Shown here: in pieces, positions 32,512-41,877 of the stretch | Position numbering within the stretch: position 1 is the first letter of the stretch | Layout: the number at the start of each line of letters is the position of its first letter | Origin: Acidobacteriota bacterium | GTDB lineage: Bacteria; Acidobacteriota; Terriglobia; Bryobacterales; Bryobacteraceae | DNA length: 44,405 nucleotides | Assembly: GCA_025350695.1 (NCBI GenBank) | Contig: JANXXI010000100.1 | Coordinates: 1 to 44,405 of the forward strand | Reading direction: 5' to 3' | Translations under genes and position numbers: made by a program | The notes under the pieces: model-generated | Told to the model about the DNA's origin: nothing | What the model saw: only the letters and a program-made list of their open reading frames with translations | The model's database searches: none

Positions 32512-34920
32512 ATGTCTCGCCACCTGTTTCTCCCACTGATGTTGTGCGCAACATTGAGCGCTGCCACCATCGCTGAAAAAACCGCGGGTTTTACCAAGCT
32601 CGACGGCTACTTCCCTCTCTATTGGGACGCGAAGGGCGGAAAGATGTTTCTGGAGATTCCGGCCCTTGAAAAAGAATTCCTCTATTACAGTTCCTTACCT
32701 GCTGGGCTGGGGTCCAATGACGTCGGCCTGGATCGCGGTCAAATCGGCGGTGCACATCTGGTCCAATTCGAACGCAACGGCCCCAAAGTTCTATTGCTTG
32801 AAAACAACACGCACTTCCGGGCCATTAGCGGCAACCCGACCGAGGTCAGAGCGGTCAAAGAGGCTTTCGCCCGTTCCGCCATCTTTGGCTTCACCGTGGA
32901 GGCGGAAACGGACGACCGCATTCTGGTGGACGCCACCAATTTCTTCCTGCGGGACGCCCATGGCGTGATCGAAACCTTAAAGCAAACCCGGCAAGGCGCC
33001 TATCGCCTTGAATTAGGCCGCTCGATGTTTTATCTGGATCGCACCAAAGGCTTCCCGCGGAACTCCGAGGTGGAAGTGACACTCACATTCCTGGGCGATG
33101 CGCCTGGTCCGCTGGTGAGAGGCGTCACACCCTCGGGCGATTCCGTTACTCTGCGTGAGCACCATTCTTTGGTCGCGTTGCCTGAACCTGGGTACAAACC
33201 ACGCCGGCACGATCCTCGCGCCGGCTTCTTCGGAATTTCTTACTTTGACTATGCCACTCCTTTCACCGAGCCTATCAGCCAACGCTTCATTGCACGTCAT
33301 CGCCTGGAAAAGAAGGACCCCACATTGGCGGTCAGCGATCCGGTGAAGCCCATCATCTACTACCTGGATCCAGGCGTGCCTGAGCCGATTCTTTCCGCGC
33401 TGCAGGAAGGCGCCAGTTGGTGGAAGGATGCTTACACGGCCGCTGGATTCCGTAATGCTTTTGAGGTTCGTATTCTGCCGCCTGGAGCCGACCCGATGGA
33501 TGCCCGCTACAACATGATCCAATGGGTGCACCGCTCCACGCGCGGCTGGTCTTACGGCAGTTCCATTACCGATCCTCGCACGGGCGAAATCATAAAGGGA
33601 CACGTGACTCTTGGTTCGCTACGGATTCGTCAAGACTATCTGATTGCCGAAGGCTTGCTTGCTCCCTATGATTCGGGCGTTAAAGAATCCGCCCAGGGCA
33701 GGGAAATGGCATTAGCTCGCATCCGGCAACTGGCCGCGCATGAGGTAGGGCACACGCTGGGAATCTCTCATAACTTTGCATCGAGCGCCAACAAAAACGC
33801 CTCCGTCATGGACTACCCACATCCTTTTGTTGAGCTGACTCAACAAGGAAATCCGCAGTTAGCGAACGCGTATCCGGTTGGTATTGGTGAGTGGGACAAA
33901 GTTGCTGTGTCGTACGGATATGCGCAGTTTTCAGATGCAGAAGCGGAGGCGACAGGGCTGAAGCAGATTCTGAGTGATTCCCAGAAGAGGGGTTTGGAAT
34001 TCATTTCAGATTCCGATGCTCGGCCTGAAGGTGGGGCGCATCCGCGAGCTCACTTATGGGATAGCGGTCCTGACGCAATAGCCGAACTGGACCGAATTAT
34101 GAAGGTACGCGCCAGAGCCCTAGAACGCTTTGGCGCCAACACCATTCGCGAAGGGGCGCCTTGGAGTACGCTTGGCGACTCGCTTGTTCCTATTTATCTA
34201 CTTCATCGCTATCAAACCGAAGCTGTGTCCAAATTGGTCGGCGGGGTTGACTACACGTACGCGCTGAAGGGTGACGGCCAAAAGATCACTGAAGTAGTCG
34301 CGCCTGACATTCAGAAGCGGGCGATTGATTCCTTGCTTAGCACCATCAAGCCCCAATCGCTGACCCTAAATGAGCGTTTGCTCTCCATCATTCCTCCGCA
34401 CGCCTTCGGCTTCGGCGCAACCAGGGAATCTTTTCGTGGCGCGAGCGGCCTCGTCTTCGATGCCAATGCCCCGGTGGAGGCTGCGGCGAACCTCACGATC
34501 GGTCTGTTGTTGAACCCGCAGCGCGCCAATCGTTTGGTAGAACAGCATGCCCGCAATTCGAAAATTCCAGGCTTTGCGGAAATGGTCGATAGGCTTGTCC
34601 GGGCCACATGGAAGACTGCGCCCATCGGCGGTTTATTGGAAAATGCCCAGCAAATGGTGTGTTTCGCTTTGCTGAACCGGTTAATGGCGCTGGCCGCGAG
34701 CGATTCGGCTTCGCCTGTAGTTCGTGCTCAAGCCTACTTGAAGTTAGAACAATTGCGCGACTACGCAAAATCCATGAGCGGATCAAGACTGGCGTTGGGA
34801 CGCTACGCGATCCGTCAAATCGACAAATTCCAACAGGACCCAAAGCAAGTGAATCTGACCTTCCAGGAGATTCCCCCAGGCCAGCCCATTGGCTGCGAGG
34901 ATCTTCATACGGAACGCTAG
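32512..34920 (+). CDS. Zinc-dependent metalloprotease (DUF5117/DUF4953-type)
   Basis: An 802-residue secreted protease with signal peptide (MSRHLFLPLMLCATLSAATIA). The zinc site is AAHEVGHTLGISHNFASS (HExxHxxGxxH, about residues 409-419), followed by a Met-turn candidate (NASVMDYPHP), so it is metzincin-like. An N-terminal DUF5117-type beta region (about 25-240) and a large C-terminal helical domain (about 520-790) match the architecture frequent in Acidobacteriota and Bacteroidota. Substrate unknown. The stop is 1 nt from the glnS stop (convergent). GACAAT lies 6 nt upstream of the ATG. Confidence 0.92.
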   Translation: MSRHLFLPLMLCATLSAATIAEKTAGFTKLDGYFPLYWDAKGGKMFLEIPALEKEFLYYSSLPAGLGSNDVGLDRGQIGGAHLVQFERNGPKVLLLENNTHFRAISGNPTEVRAVKEAFARSAIFGFTVEAETDDRILVDATNFFLRDAHGVIETLKQTRQGAYRLELGRSMFYLDRTKGFPRNSEVEVTLTFLGDAPGPLVRGVTPSGDSVTLREHHSLVALPEPGYKPRRHDPRAGFFGISYFDYATPFTEPISQRFIARHRLEKKDPTLAVSDPVKPIIYYLDPGVPEPILSALQEGASWWKDAYTAAGFRNAFEVRILPPGADPMDARYNMIQWVHRSTRGWSYGSSITDPRTGEIIKGHVTLGSLRIRQDYLIAEGLLAPYDSGVKESAQGREMALARIRQLAAHEVGHTLGISHNFASSANKNASVMDYPHPFVELTQQGNPQLANAYPVGIGEWDKVAVSYGYAQFSDAEAEATGLKQILSDSQKRGLEFISDSDARPEGGAHPRAHLWDSGPDAIAELDRIMKVRARALERFGANTIREGAPWSTLGDSLVPIYLLHRYQTEAVSKLVGGVDYTYALKGDGQKITEVVAPDIQKRAIDSLLSTIKPQSLTLNERLLSIIPPHAFGFGATRESFRGASGLVFDANAPVEAAANLTIGLLLNPQRANRLVEQHARNSKIPGFAEMVDRLVRATWKTAPIGGLLENAQQMVCFALLNRLMALAASDSASPVVRAQAYLKLEQLRDYAKSMSGSRLALGRYAIRQIDKFQQDPKQVNLTFQEIPPGQPIGCEDLHTER

Positions 34921-34921
34921 G

Positions 34922-36649
34922 CTATTTTGGCTTCTGTCCCTTTTCGATCTTGGCCCATGAATCGCGTAACGCGACCGTTCTGTTGAACACCGGCATTTCC
35001 GGAGTCGAGGTCTTGTCAACACAGAAGTAGCCGACACGCTCGAATTGATAGAGCGTCCCAGCAGCCGCGCCCTTAACGCACGGTTCTACTTTAGCCCCGG
35101 TTACGTTGATCATTGAGTTTGGCGTAAGCCAGGCCCACTCTGTTTCCTGAGCCTCCACTTCATCCTCGCTTGCTTCTCTGAAAAGGTTTTCATAAAGACG
35201 AGCCTCGCAATCAATCCCATGTTCCGCCGAAACCCAATGAATGGTCGACTTCACCTTACGCCCGTCGGGCGAGTTTCCTCCGCGCGAGGCTGGATCATAA
35301 GTGCAATGGATCTCCGTAACTTCACCCGCTTCATTCTTCACCACGCTGGTGCACGTTACGAAATAAGCGTACCGAAGCCGAACTTCACGACCTGGTGACA
35401 GGCGGAAATATTGCTTCGGAGGATCCTCGCGGAAGTCGTCACGTTCAATGTAGATGACCTTTGAAAAGGGCACGGTTCGGGTTCCCATTGAAGGATCGTC
35501 GGGATGATTCACTGCTTCCAACTGATCCACCTGGCCGTCTGGGAAGTTGTCGATGATAACCTTGATCGGATCAAGCACGGTCATAACGCGGGCAGCCTTC
35601 TTGTTTAAGTCCTCCCGCAAGAAATGCTCGAGCATTGAAAATTCAACAATGCCGTTGGTCTTGGAAACACCGATGTTGCCGCAGAACGTTCGGATCGCCT
35701 CGGCCGTATACCCCCGCCGCCGCATGCCGGACAATGTGGGCATCCGCGGATCGTCCCATCCGGAAACTATGCCCTTTTGAACCAGCAGTAAAAGCTTGCG
35801 CTTACTAAGAACTGTGTTGGTCAGGTTCAAGCGGTCAAACTCGATCTGCTGGGGATGGTGAATGTCCAGGTTCTCAACATACCAATCGTAGAGGGGGCGA
35901 TGATCTTCGAATTCCAGAGTACAAATGGAGTGCGTGATGCCTTCAATAGAATCACACTCCCCATGCGCGAAGTCGTACATGGGATAAAGACACCACGTGT
36001 CGCCTGTTCGATGATGGTGGGCCCGCAAGATGCGATACATCACCGGGTCCCTCATGTTGAAATTAGGAGACGCCATATCTATCTTGGACCGCAAGGTACG
36101 AGACCCATCGGGAAATTCACCGGCGCGCATGCGGGTAAATAGATCCAGGTTCTCCTCAACGGATCTGTTCCGGTATGGACTTTCTTTGCCGGGTTCGGTG
36201 GTCGTGCCACGATGCTCGCGAATCTGCTCAGCCGTGAGGTCGCAAACGTAAGCCTTTCCCTTTTTGATCAGGTCGACTGCCCACTGGTAGATTTGCTCGA
36301 AATAGTCGGACGCGTAAAACATCCGGTCATCCCAATCGAATCCCAGCCAACGGACATCTTCAATAATGGAATCCACGTACTCCGTCTCTTCTTTCGACGG
36401 ATTGGTATCGTCGAAACGAAGATTGCACTTGCCTCCGAACTCTTTTGCGAGGCCAAAGTTCAAGCAGATGGATTTGGCGTGGCCGATGTGCAGATAGCCA
36501 TTGGGTTCCGGTGGGAAGCGCGTGTGAACTCTGCCCCCATTCTTGCCTGAGGCAAGGTCCTGAATGACGATGTCCCGGACGAAGTTGGACGGTTTAGCTT
36601 CTTTTTCAGGGGAAGGAGGAGTGCTCACGTTCGAGCTATCAGTGGACAT
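34922..36649 (-). CDS. glnS: Glutaminyl-tRNA synthetase
   Basis: A 575-residue class I aminoacyl-tRNA synthetase. The HIGH signature is in [16 protein letters not shown], the Gln-specific FDDTNPSKE follows, and the KMSKS-equivalent is TVLSKRKLL. The C-terminal beta-barrel anticodon domain is complete to the stop. A 20-residue polar N-terminal tail (Ser/Pro/Glu-rich) precedes the usual start. Presence of GlnRS implies at least one direct route to Gln-tRNA(Gln). TATACT lies 8 nt before the ATG and AGAGG overlaps that gap. Confidence 0.96.
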   Translation of the reverse strand: MSTDSSNVSTPPSPEKEAKPSNFVRDIVIQDLASGKNGGRVHTRFPPEPNGYLHIGHAKSICLNFGLAKEFGGKCNLRFDDTNPSKEETEYVDSIIEDVRWLGFDWDDRMFYASDYFEQIYQWAVDLIKKGKAYVCDLTAEQIREHRGTTTEPGKESPYRNRSVEENLDLFTRMRAGEFPDGSRTLRSKIDMASPNFNMRDPVMYRILRAHHHRTGDTWCLYPMYDFAHGECDSIEGITHSICTLEFEDHRPLYDWYVENLDIHHPQQIEFDRLNLTNTVLSKRKLLLLVQKGIVSGWDDPRMPTLSGMRRRGYTAEAIRTFCGNIGVSKTNGIVEFSMLEHFLREDLNKKAARVMTVLDPIKVIIDNFPDGQVDQLEAVNHPDDPSMGTRTVPFSKVIYIERDDFREDPPKQYFRLSPGREVRLRYAYFVTCTSVVKNEAGEVTEIHCTYDPASRGGNSPDGRKVKSTIHWVSAEHGIDCEARLYENLFREASEDEVEAQETEWAWLTPNSMINVTGAKVEPCVKGAAAGTLYQFERVGYFCVDKTSTPEMPVFNRTVALRDSWAKIEKGQKPK

Positions 36650-36657
36650 AAACCTCT

Positions 36658-36663
36658 AGTATA
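36658..36663 (-). promoter_or_regulatory. -10 box (TATACT) of glnS
   Basis: TATACT on the minus strand is 8 nt upstream of the glnS ATG. A hairpin CTGCG/CGCAG (36672-36685) sits in the spacer where a -35 would be, and no -35 consensus is seen. Confidence 0.4.
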
Positions 36664-36759
36664 TCGGAGGGCTGCGGGACCGCAGGGATGTGACCAACAA
36701 CGCCTTTCCGTCATCCGCATAACAAGTGCAGGATCGCGGTTAAGAGACAACGAAACGTT

Positions 36760-36958
36760 ATGAACAGAAAATCAAAAACCAAACCGTTTCGCTGCTCTCC
36801 CGCGGGCACAGTTGGTCGTGATGCTTGATCCGGATTTGAGCAAAGTGTTTACAACTCCAGAAGCGGTCAACAGAGCCCTTCGTGGACTATTGGACTGCTT
36901 GCCGGTTCCGGTTAAAACTATGACTTCTCAGCGAAAAGGGAAATCGGCAACGGCATAG
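36760..36958 (+). pseudogene. Short, possibly frameshifted ORF in the glnS-Gfo gap
   Basis: Frame A opens with ATG at 36760 (MNRKSKTKP...) and stops after 22 residues. Frame +1 is open from 36764 to TAG at 36956-36958 and reads coherently: ALPRAQLVVMLDPDLSKVF then TTPEAVNRALRGLLD, ending QRKGKSATA. A one-base change near the A-rich run at about 36775-36783 would join the two into a small protein of about 66 residues. Alternatively a 45-residue ORF starts at ATG 36821. The helical LDPDLSKVFTTPEAVNRALR block resembles small DNA-binding or antitoxin-like proteins, but I cannot name a family. Confidence 0.35.
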
Positions 36959-36990
36959 AGTCCAACCCCTGCACCGCCCCCAAACTGCGA

Positions 36991-36996
36991 TATTAT
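36991..36996 (+). promoter_or_regulatory. -10 box (TATTAT) of the Gfo/Idh/MocA operon, leaderless geometry
   Basis: TATTAT lies 7 nt before the ATG at 37004, with no ribosome site between. No good -35 is seen. The position predicts transcription from the start codon itself. Confidence 0.45.
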
Positions 36997-37003
36997 TCAG
37001 TCA

Positions 37004-38269
37004 ATGGATCGCCGCACATTTTGGAAGTCCGCCCTGTCCGCCGCACCGCTTCTTAACGCCCAGCCAGGTAAGAAATTCAAGACCGCTCTCATCGGTTCTG
37101 GTTGGTGGGGCATGAACATTCTGCGGGAAGCCATCGCATCCGGGGAATGCTCCACCGTCGCGCTAGCCGACCCCGACCCCGCTCAAATGGATAAGGCCGC
37201 CATCGAAATTGCCAAGCTAACCAGCGACCAACCTCGCCGTTATCGCGACTATCGCGATATGCTCCAAAAGGAACGGCCCGACATCTGTATCGTCGCCACG
37301 CCCGATCATTGGCACGCACTCCCCACCATCGATTCCGTAAAATCCGGCGCCCATGTTTACGTCGAGAAGCCGATCAGCCATACCATCGACGAAGGTCGGG
37401 CCATGGTTAGCGCGGCACGCCAGGCGGACCGTATTGTGCAAGTCGGCCTGCATCGCCGCGTGTCGCCGGCTCCTATTTCTGGCATGGCCTTTCTGAAGTC
37501 AGGAAAGGTCGGCAAGATCGGCATGGTGCGTACTTTCGCCCACGCTGCCGGTGGCCCCGGCACAAAAACGCCCGACAGCGAACCGCCTCCCGGCATGGAT
37601 TGGGACCTCTGGCTCGGCCCCGCCCCCAAGCGTGCGTTCAACGCCGCGATTCACCCGCGCGGTTTCCGGCAATTTCTCGACTACGCCAACGGCACCCTCG
37701 GCGATTGGGGAGTTCACTGGATGGATCAAGTCCTGTGGTGGACTGACGAAACGCACCCAAAGTCCGTCTACTCTTCCGCCGGCCGCTTCATTCGCGAAGA
37801 TTCAACCGACGCGCCGGACACGCAAATCGTCACGTATCAATTTGAAACCTTCAGTTGTACCTGGGAACAACGCCACTACGCCGCTAACAATGCCGAACAG
37901 CATTTAATCGGAGCCTACTTCTACGGAACTGAAGGCACGTTTCATATGGGTTGGCGCGATGGTTGGACTTGGTACCCGGCCAAGAAAAGCGAAAAGATCA
38001 TTCACGTGGAACCGCAACTAAACGACCCCGACGGCCAAAACATCAAGGAGCTTTGGGCCGACTTCCTTGACTCCATCAAGAAGAAGCACAAGCCCGTGCG
38101 CGACATCGAAATTGGATATCGGGCCACCAATGCAGCTCTGCTCGGCATGGTTAGTTGGCGCCTTGGCCGGAGTGTTCCCTGGGACGGCAAGCAATGCCCC
38201 AACGATCCCGCGGCCAACAAGCTTCTTCGTCGCGCCTATCGCGCCCCATGGAAGTATCCAGAGGCCTAA
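37004..38269 (+). CDS. Gfo/Idh/MocA family oxidoreductase
   Basis: A 421-residue NAD(P)-dependent oxidoreductase. The Rossmann start is KTALIGSGWWGMNILREA (GxGxxG), VATPDHWHALP and the EKP motif (VYVEKPISHT) follow, and the C-terminal beta-sheet domain has GDWGVHWMDQVLWW. The N-terminus MDRRTFWKSALSAAPLL is a short twin-arginine-like leader, frequent in Planctomycetes and Acidobacteriota paralogues. Substrates of this family are sugars and inositols; this one is not identified. Its stop TAA overlaps the next ATG (TAATG), so it is the first gene of a four-gene operon with the DUF1592 and DUF1552 genes. Confidence 0.9.
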   Translation: MDRRTFWKSALSAAPLLNAQPGKKFKTALIGSGWWGMNILREAIASGECSTVALADPDPAQMDKAAIEIAKLTSDQPRRYRDYRDMLQKERPDICIVATPDHWHALPTIDSVKSGAHVYVEKPISHTIDEGRAMVSAARQADRIVQVGLHRRVSPAPISGMAFLKSGKVGKIGMVRTFAHAAGGPGTKTPDSEPPPGMDWDLWLGPAPKRAFNAAIHPRGFRQFLDYANGTLGDWGVHWMDQVLWWTDETHPKSVYSSAGRFIREDSTDAPDTQIVTYQFETFSCTWEQRHYAANNAEQHLIGAYFYGTEGTFHMGWRDGWTWYPAKKSEKIIHVEPQLNDPDGQNIKELWADFLDSIKKKHKPVRDIEIGYRATNAALLGMVSWRLGRSVPWDGKQCPNDPAANKLLRRAYRAPWKYPEA

Positions 38270-40152
38270 TGCGGATCGCCCTTTTCTTCCTGACGTCTGC
38301 CCTAAGCCTCGCCGCCGTCGAAACGTTCGATTCTGTCCAAGCCTTCCTCGGCACGCACTGCGCCAAATGCCACCAAGACAAGGGTGGCGCTGGAGGCTTT
38401 AAGCTAAGCCGCGTCACCTCGCTTGAGAGTCTAAAAACGGATGGCGAGAAATGGAAGTCGCTCGCGCTTCGCGTCAAGAACGGTGAAATGCCACCGAAAG
38501 GCGCGCCCGCTCCGCCTCTCGATGATCGCGTGGCCTTCACGCAATGGGTCGATCACGAACTTCGCAATCAAGCCTGCTCATCCGGAATAGTCGCCGGGCC
38601 TTCACCCATCCGTCGCCTCAATCGAGACGAATATTCAGCCACGCTCCGCGATCTGCTCGACATGCATCTCAACATAGGAAGTGCGCTCCCCGCCGACGGA
38701 GCAGGAGGCGAAGGGTTTGACAACGCCGCGGAAACACTCTTCCTCTCCCCCATCCACGCCGAAAAATATATGGACGCCGCCAAGTTCGCCATGGATTTCG
38801 CGGCCAAAGAGTTCAAGTCGCACAACATGATTTTCGTCGCGACACCTAAGCCCAACGTCACCCCGACGCAAGCCGCCGACAAAGTGCTCCGCCGCTTCTT
38901 AACCCGCGCTTTCCGTCGCCCAGTGACCGATACCGACGTCGCTCCTTACTTCGCCCTCTTCCAAAACGCGCAAAAGCAAGGCGACGCTTTTGAGCCCAGC
39001 GTTCTCTTCGCTCTCCGCGCCGCGCTCGTCTCGCCCATGTTTCTGTTCCGCTACGAGCCGCCCAACCCAACTCCCAACCCGAGGCCGCTCGACAACTTCT
39101 CGCTCGCCTCGCGCATTTCGTACTTTCTATGGGGCAGTATGCCTGACGAGTTCTTGACCGACATCGCCGCCGCCGGTAAGCTGCAAGACGACGAAGTGCT
39201 CAAGCAAATCATCCCGCGCATGGTGAAGAACGACCGAGCCCTGGGCTTCTCCCAACGCTTCATGGATCAATGGCTGCGCACCCGCGAACTGACCACCGAC
39301 AAAATTCCCGACGACAAGTTGTTCCCCGGTTACGCAGGCAGCGAAGATCTACGATCCGATATTCGGCTGCAGCCGGCGCTCTTCTTTCGCGAACTTCTAG
39401 TCCGCAATCTCTCGGTGTTGAACCTGATCGATTCCACACACACTATCGGCACAGGCCTGCTTGAAAAGCATCTGGATCTGAAACTTCCGTTAAATGCAGG
39501 CGCCAAATCTCAACCGCAATGGGTGGAATTGCCAAAGGGCAGCAATCGCGGTGGCCTGCTTGGAATGCCCGCAGTGCTGATCGTTTCCTCATATCCTTAC
39601 CGCACCAGTCCCGTACTTCGCGGCGCTTGGATTCTCGACTCCATGCTCGGCACTCCGCCACCTCCGCCCCCCCCGAACGTGCCACCGCTTGGAGAGGAGA
39701 AAGCTGGTGCACCCGCGGCATCAGTCAGGGAACGCCTCACGCGGCATAGAGCGGACCCCAACTGTGCGGGTTGCCACAGCCGCATCGACCCCATGGGCTT
39801 CGCGCTCGAAAATTACGACGCCGTCGGCAAATGGCGCGACCAGGACGGCGGCAAACCAGTCGACAACACGGGCGAACTTCTCGACGGAACCAAGTTCCAA
39901 GGCCCTGAAGAATTGCGCAAAATCCTGCTCGATCGCAAGGATCTCTTCCTCCGCAATCTCACCAACAAAATGCTGGGCTTCGCCCTCGGCCGAGGCCTCA
40001 CGTTGAAGGACAGCTGCACAGTTGATAGTATAGTGGCGCGGGTTAAGGAAAAAGATTATAAGGCGCAGGCGCTAGTCGAAGCCATCGTGCTTAGCGTCCC
40101 TTTCCGAAACCAGGCTGGAATGGTTGTCTCCAAGGAGCAGGTAAAGAAATGA
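38269..40152 (+). CDS. DUF1592-type c-type cytochrome protein (PSD family)
   Basis: A 627-residue secreted protein. Signal peptide MRIALFFLTSALSLAA, then a cytochrome-like domain with haem motif CAKCH (31-35). Next come the family blocks typical of DUF1587 (IRRLNRDEYSATLRDLLDM), DUF1595/DUF1592 (FLTRAFRRPVTDTDV, SRISYFLWGSMPDE), DUF1588 (RGAWILDSMLG with a poly-Pro run) containing a second CAGCH motif (CAGCHSRIDPMGFALENYD), and DUF1585 at the end. These proteins are abundant in Planctomycetes and Acidobacteriota and almost always pair with DUF1552; function unproved, polymer oxidation has been proposed. The ATG at 38269 overlaps the upstream stop and gives the signal peptide. Confidence 0.93.
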   Translation: MRIALFFLTSALSLAAVETFDSVQAFLGTHCAKCHQDKGGAGGFKLSRVTSLESLKTDGEKWKSLALRVKNGEMPPKGAPAPPLDDRVAFTQWVDHELRNQACSSGIVAGPSPIRRLNRDEYSATLRDLLDMHLNIGSALPADGAGGEGFDNAAETLFLSPIHAEKYMDAAKFAMDFAAKEFKSHNMIFVATPKPNVTPTQAADKVLRRFLTRAFRRPVTDTDVAPYFALFQNAQKQGDAFEPSVLFALRAALVSPMFLFRYEPPNPTPNPRPLDNFSLASRISYFLWGSMPDEFLTDIAAAGKLQDDEVLKQIIPRMVKNDRALGFSQRFMDQWLRTRELTTDKIPDDKLFPGYAGSEDLRSDIRLQPALFFRELLVRNLSVLNLIDSTHTIGTGLLEKHLDLKLPLNAGAKSQPQWVELPKGSNRGGLLGMPAVLIVSSYPYRTSPVLRGAWILDSMLGTPPPPPPPNVPPLGEEKAGAPAASVRERLTRHRADPNCAGCHSRIDPMGFALENYDAVGKWRDQDGGKPVDNTGELLDGTKFQGPEELRKILLDRKDLFLRNLTNKMLGFALGRGLTLKDSCTVDSIVARVKEKDYKAQALVEAIVLSVPFRNQAGMVVSKEQVKK

Positions 40153-41471
40153 ATCGCCTATCTCGCAGAACATTGTTGAAAGGCGCAGGCGTGGCCCTTG
40201 GCCTTCCCTGGCTTGAATCCATTGCAGCCACAACCGCCGGCGCCGCCAACCCCAAACGCTTCGCCGCCTTCTACATGCCCAACGGCGTCAACGTCCCCAT
40301 GTGGACCTGCGAAGGCACAGGCCGCGACTTCAAATTCTCCCCAACTCTTTCGCCGCTTGCCGATCTCAAGGACCAGATCACCGTCTTCAGCAACCTGTAT
40401 AACTTAAACTCGAAAGGCGGCGACGGCCACTACGTTAAAGAAGCGGCCATCCTCACCTGCCAGACCATCAAGAAGACCCAGGGCGCCGACCTCGCCAACG
40501 GCGTCTCGCTCGACCAAGTCATCGCGCAGAAGGTTGCGCGCGAAACTCCGCTCCCGTCGCTCGAACTCGGTGTCACGCCCGTCGCCATCGGTGTCGACGC
40601 AGTGGTTGGCTACACCCGCGTCTACGGTTCGCACATCGCCTGGGCCAACGCCAACACGCCCCTTGCGCGCGAAATCAATCCACGATCGGTTTACGAACGT
40701 CTGTTCCGCGCGGCTAACGCCGGGAAGGGAAGCGGCTCCAAGCAAGAAGCCCTTTTGTTGGACCGCGTCTTGTCCGACGCCAAGCGCCTCCGCGCCCAAG
40801 TCAGCGCCTCCGACAAAATCCGCGTCGACGAATATCTCTCAGTTGTCCGCTCGCTCGAAGAACGCGTCACGCGCGCAAGCAGCGGCACGCAACAGCCATG
40901 GAAGCCGAAGATGGCGCTCGACCTAAAGACCGCCCCAACCGATCAACCCACCGGCCATGCTGAACACGTCCGACTGATGATGGATATGATCGCCGTCGGC
41001 TTCCAAAGCGACACCACCCGCGTGGCCACCTTCATGTTCGGCAACGCTGTCAGCAACGTCAGCTTCCGATTCCTAGAAGGAGTCAGCGCCGGCCACCACG
41101 ACGTTTCGCACCACCAGAAGGAAGAAGATAAGCTTCGCCAGTACCAGCTCATCAACAAGTGGCATATTGAACAATACGCCTACCTGATCCGCAAGCTGAA
41201 AGCCATGCCCGAAGGCGAATCGAACGTGCTGGATAATTCCATGCTGCTTTTTACCTCGGCGCTGAGCGACGGCAACAGTCACAACTGGCATAAGCTGCCC
41301 ATCGTGTTGGCCGGCCGCGCCGGTGGCCGCATCGATAGTGGCCAGCATATTGTTTCGCCGGATGACACGCCGCTGTCTAATCTCTATTTAGGAATGCTCG
41401 AAGCCTACGGAGCTTCGCAGGAACGCTTCGCCGATAGTACCGGCATTCTGCCTGGCTTGCTGAAAGGATAA
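40149..41471 (+). CDS. DUF1552 domain-containing protein
   Basis: A 440-residue protein with a clear twin-arginine signal (SRRTLLKGAGVALGLPWLES). The mature N-terminus RFAAFYMPNGVNVPMW is the DUF1552 opening, and the later NWHKLPIVLAGRAGGRI resembles sulfatase-fold DUF1501/DUF1552 C-termini. Export as a folded protein suggests a cofactor or partner loaded in the cytoplasm. It overlaps the DUF1592 gene by 4 nt (ATGA), the usual arrangement. Function is unknown for the family. Confidence 0.93.
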   Translation: MNRLSRRTLLKGAGVALGLPWLESIAATTAGAANPKRFAAFYMPNGVNVPMWTCEGTGRDFKFSPTLSPLADLKDQITVFSNLYNLNSKGGDGHYVKEAAILTCQTIKKTQGADLANGVSLDQVIAQKVARETPLPSLELGVTPVAIGVDAVVGYTRVYGSHIAWANANTPLAREINPRSVYERLFRAANAGKGSGSKQEALLLDRVLSDAKRLRAQVSASDKIRVDEYLSVVRSLEERVTRASSGTQQPWKPKMALDLKTAPTDQPTGHAEHVRLMMDMIAVGFQSDTTRVATFMFGNAVSNVSFRFLEGVSAGHHDVSHHQKEEDKLRQYQLINKWHIEQYAYLIRKLKAMPEGESNVLDNSMLLFTSALSDGNSHNWHKLPIVLAGRAGGRIDSGQHIVSPDDTPLSNLYLGMLEAYGASQERFADSTGILPGLLKG

Positions 41472-41475
41472 CGCC

Positions 41476-41877
41476 ATGAGGATCGCGCTCTTCTTCTTGA
41501 CTGCGTGCCTCTACGCCGAAGATTTCTCCGGCATCTGGACCGGCCAAATCCCCACGCGCAACAACGACACGCAGGAGATCTCTTTTCAATTTATCCAGGA
41601 AGGTTCGAAGATCAGTGGCAAGTTGTACGGTGATTACAAGAGCATGCCGATCATTGAAGGAAAGATCTCCGGCAACGTACTGGCCTTTATCGTACCGTCC
41701 CAAGAGCAGGCAGGCAACCAGATCAACGAAACCCGCTTCCGCTTCAGTGGCCGCATGGTGGATGGGAAAATCGAACTGACCCGAGAGCGGGAGTCGGCCA
41801 AGAACGCAGGCAATAGCGGCAATGTGCAATTCAAAGGCAGCACTCGTACGTCTTTCACATTGAAGAAATTGATCTAA
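41476..41877 (+). CDS. Small secreted beta-rich protein
   Basis: A 133-residue protein starting 4 nt after the DUF1552 gene. Its signal peptide MRIALFFLTACLYAED is nearly identical to that of the DUF1592 protein two genes upstream. The mature part looks like a small beta-barrel of alternating hydrophobic/polar strands (FSGIWTGQIPTRN, FQFIQEGSKISGKLYGD, MVDGKIELTRERES), a pattern common in Acidobacteriota secreted proteins of unknown function. Predicted last gene of the operon. Confidence 0.75.
   Translation: MRIALFFLTACLYAEDFSGIWTGQIPTRNNDTQEISFQFIQEGSKISGKLYGDYKSMPIIEGKISGNVLAFIVPSQEQAGNQINETRFRFSGRMVDGKIELTRERESAKNAGNSGNVQFKGSTRTSFTLKKLI

Larger units (their letters stand above)
36650..37003. 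other. 354-bp divergent intergenic region
   Basis: It holds the glnS promoter region, a short hairpin, the possible decayed small ORF at 36760-36958 and the promoter of the Gfo/Idh/MocA operon. Apart from these I see nothing. Confidence 0.6.

Noticed and set aside
36672-36685. Hairpin CTGCG/CGCAG upstream of glnS as a T-box or terminator
   Set aside because: Only 5 bp, no U-tract, no T-box motif, and it lies upstream of the likely transcription start.
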